A DNA stretch of 64,000 nt from contig NZ_JARXVG010000002.1 in the NCBI RefSeq assembly GCF_029892485.1, forward strand, positions 1 through 64,000. The letters are read 5' to 3'. The notes beneath the pieces were generated by a model, which was not told where the DNA came from, did not search any database, and saw nothing but the letters and a program-made list of their open reading frames with translations. Both the position numbers and the translations under genes were made by a program. Shown in pieces: positions 62,996 through 64,000 of this stretch. The DNA is from Variovorax boronicumulans (lineage in GTDB: Bacteria; Pseudomonadota; Gammaproteobacteria; Burkholderiales; Burkholderiaceae_C). The stretch's first letter is position 1. Every line of letters starts with the position of its first letter.

Positions 62996-64000
62996 ACCAT
63001 CCCAAGATCCTGGTGACCGGCGGCGCGGGGTTCATCGGAAGCCACGTCTGCGTGTCGCTGATCGAAGCCGGCTTGCGGCCGGTGGTGCTGGACACGCTGA
63101 TCAACAGCGACCCGCGCTCGCTGCAGCGGGTGGCGAACATCACCGGCGTGGAGCCGCCGCTGGTGCGCGGCGACGTGCGCGACGCGGTGGCGCTGGACCG
63201 CGCGTTCGCCGAGCACGGGGTCGACGCGGTGATGCACCTCGCGGGGCTGAAGGCGGTCGGCCATTCGGTGAGCGACCCGATCGGCTACTACGACGTGAAC
63301 GTGGCGGGCACCCTCGCGCTGATCCGCGCCATGGAGCGTGCAGGGGTGCGCACGCTGATCTTCTCGTCCTCGGCCACGGTCTACGGCGACAACCAGCACT
63401 CGCCCATCCGGGAAAGCGCCAGGTATGCGGCCGTCAATCCGTACGGGCGGACCAAGGTGATGGTGGAGCGCATGGTCGCGGACCTCGCCCGGGCCGACAA
63501 GCGCTGGGCCATCGCATGCCTGCGCTTCTTCAACCCCATCGGCGCGCACGAGAGCGGCCTGCTCGGGGAGCACCCGCACGGCCCGCCCGACAACCTGCTG
63601 CCCTACGTCGCGCAGGTCGCGGTGGGTGCGCGCGCGCACCTCGTGGTGCACGGCGACGACTACGAGACGCCCGACGGCACCGGCGTGCGCGACTACGTGC
63701 ATGTGATGGACGTGGCCGAGGGCCATGTGGCGGCGCTGCGGCATTCCGCGCGCCACCGGGGCCTGCTGACGGTCAACCTGGGCACCGGCCGGGGCGCATC
63801 GGTGCTGGAAGTGATCGCGGCCTTCGAGCGGGCCTCGGGCCGGGAGATCCCGGTGTACATCGGGCCACGCCGCCCCGGCGATGCCGCCGCCTACTGGGCG
63901 GATGTGCAGCATGCCCGCGACCGCCTCGGCTGGCGCGCCCGCCGCAACCTGGACCAGATGTGCGCGGACTGCTGGCGCTGGCAACTCGCGAATCCGCGTG
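62992..64000 (+). CDS. galE: UDP-glucose 4-epimerase, cut by window end
   Basis: First 336 codons of a GalE. NAD site VTGGAGFIGSH, HLAGLKAVGHSVSDP, SSSATVYG, active Tyr and Lys in YGRTK, LRFFNPIGAH and GTGVRDYVHV are all present. It converts UDP-glucose to UDP-galactose for the polysaccharide. No stop codon before the window end; only the last few residues are missing. It overlaps the preceding gene by ATGA, so the operon continues. Confidence 0.95.
   Translation, partial: MNHPKILVTGGAGFIGSHVCVSLIEAGLRPVVLDTLINSDPRSLQRVANITGVEPPLVRGDVRDAVALDRAFAEHGVDAVMHLAGLKAVGHSVSDPIGYYDVNVAGTLALIRAMERAGVRTLIFSSSATVYGDNQHSPIRESARYAAVNPYGRTKVMVERMVADLARADKRWAIACLRFFNPIGAHESGLLGEHPHGPPDNLLPYVAQVAVGARAHLVVHGDDYETPDGTGVRDYVHVMDVAEGHVAALRHSARHRGLLTVNLGTGRGASVLEVIAAFERASGREIPVYIGPRRPGDAAAYWADVQHARDRLGWRARRNLDQMCADCWRWQLANPR

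Overview
The window reads as chromosomal DNA of a Comamonadaceae betaproteobacterium, most likely Variovorax. It is GC-rich throughout. The class III transaminase at 32098-33402 matches, as far as I can recall its sequence, the beta-phenylalanine aminotransferase described from Variovorax paradoxus. The cysI-DUF934-cysH-cysD-cysN cluster is also typical of Burkholderiales. I found no tRNA, rRNA, CRISPR array or insertion sequence.

Left part (1-7071): the 5' portion of a type I secretion ABC transporter, a YcxB-like membrane protein, and an OmpR-type two-component system divergent from a stress-repair set. That set is a membrane cytochrome b, a Tat-exported molybdopterin oxidoreductase, a secreted Met-rich MXKDX pentapeptide-repeat protein and a secreted MsrA. 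It looks like a periplasmic hypochlorite/methionine-sulfoxide defence related to YedYZ/MrpX of Azospira, but driven by a two-component system.

Central part (7072-35150): a minus-strand operon (binding protein, ornithine-cyclodeaminase-like enzyme, FAD amino-acid oxidase, class I aldolase, CoA-transferase) lies opposite a LysR gene, with a good promoter and palindromic operator between them. GNAT and extensin-like genes follow. Next is an RpiR-iaaA-gsiABCD-P1 peptidase-M55 peptidase operon for import and degradation of unusual peptides. A non-coding 0.7 kb nested inverted-repeat element separates it from the assimilatory sulfate cluster, which runs on into a ferredoxin and a ferredoxin reductase. 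The beta-amino-acid transaminase and an orphan sigma-54 activator are on the minus strand.

Right part (35151-64000): a methyltransferase gene and a 0.5 kb AT-rich control region precede a tightly packed plus-strand operon that runs off the window. It starts with a hybrid NRPS-PKS-aminotransferase (A-PCP-KS-AT-ACP-AMT), a second NRPS (C-A-PCP-C-PCP, no thioesterase) and two alpha/beta-hydrolases resembling the exosortase-associated pair. It continues without a break into a Wzx/Wzy-type exopolysaccharide locus: Wza, Wzc, initiating sugar transferase, GDP-fucose synthase, Wzy, glycosyltransferases, a secreted GH29-like protein, Wzx, a WcaI-like transferase and GalE. My main hypothesis is that a beta-amino-acid-containing peptide is made together with, and perhaps attached to, a fucose-containing exopolysaccharide.
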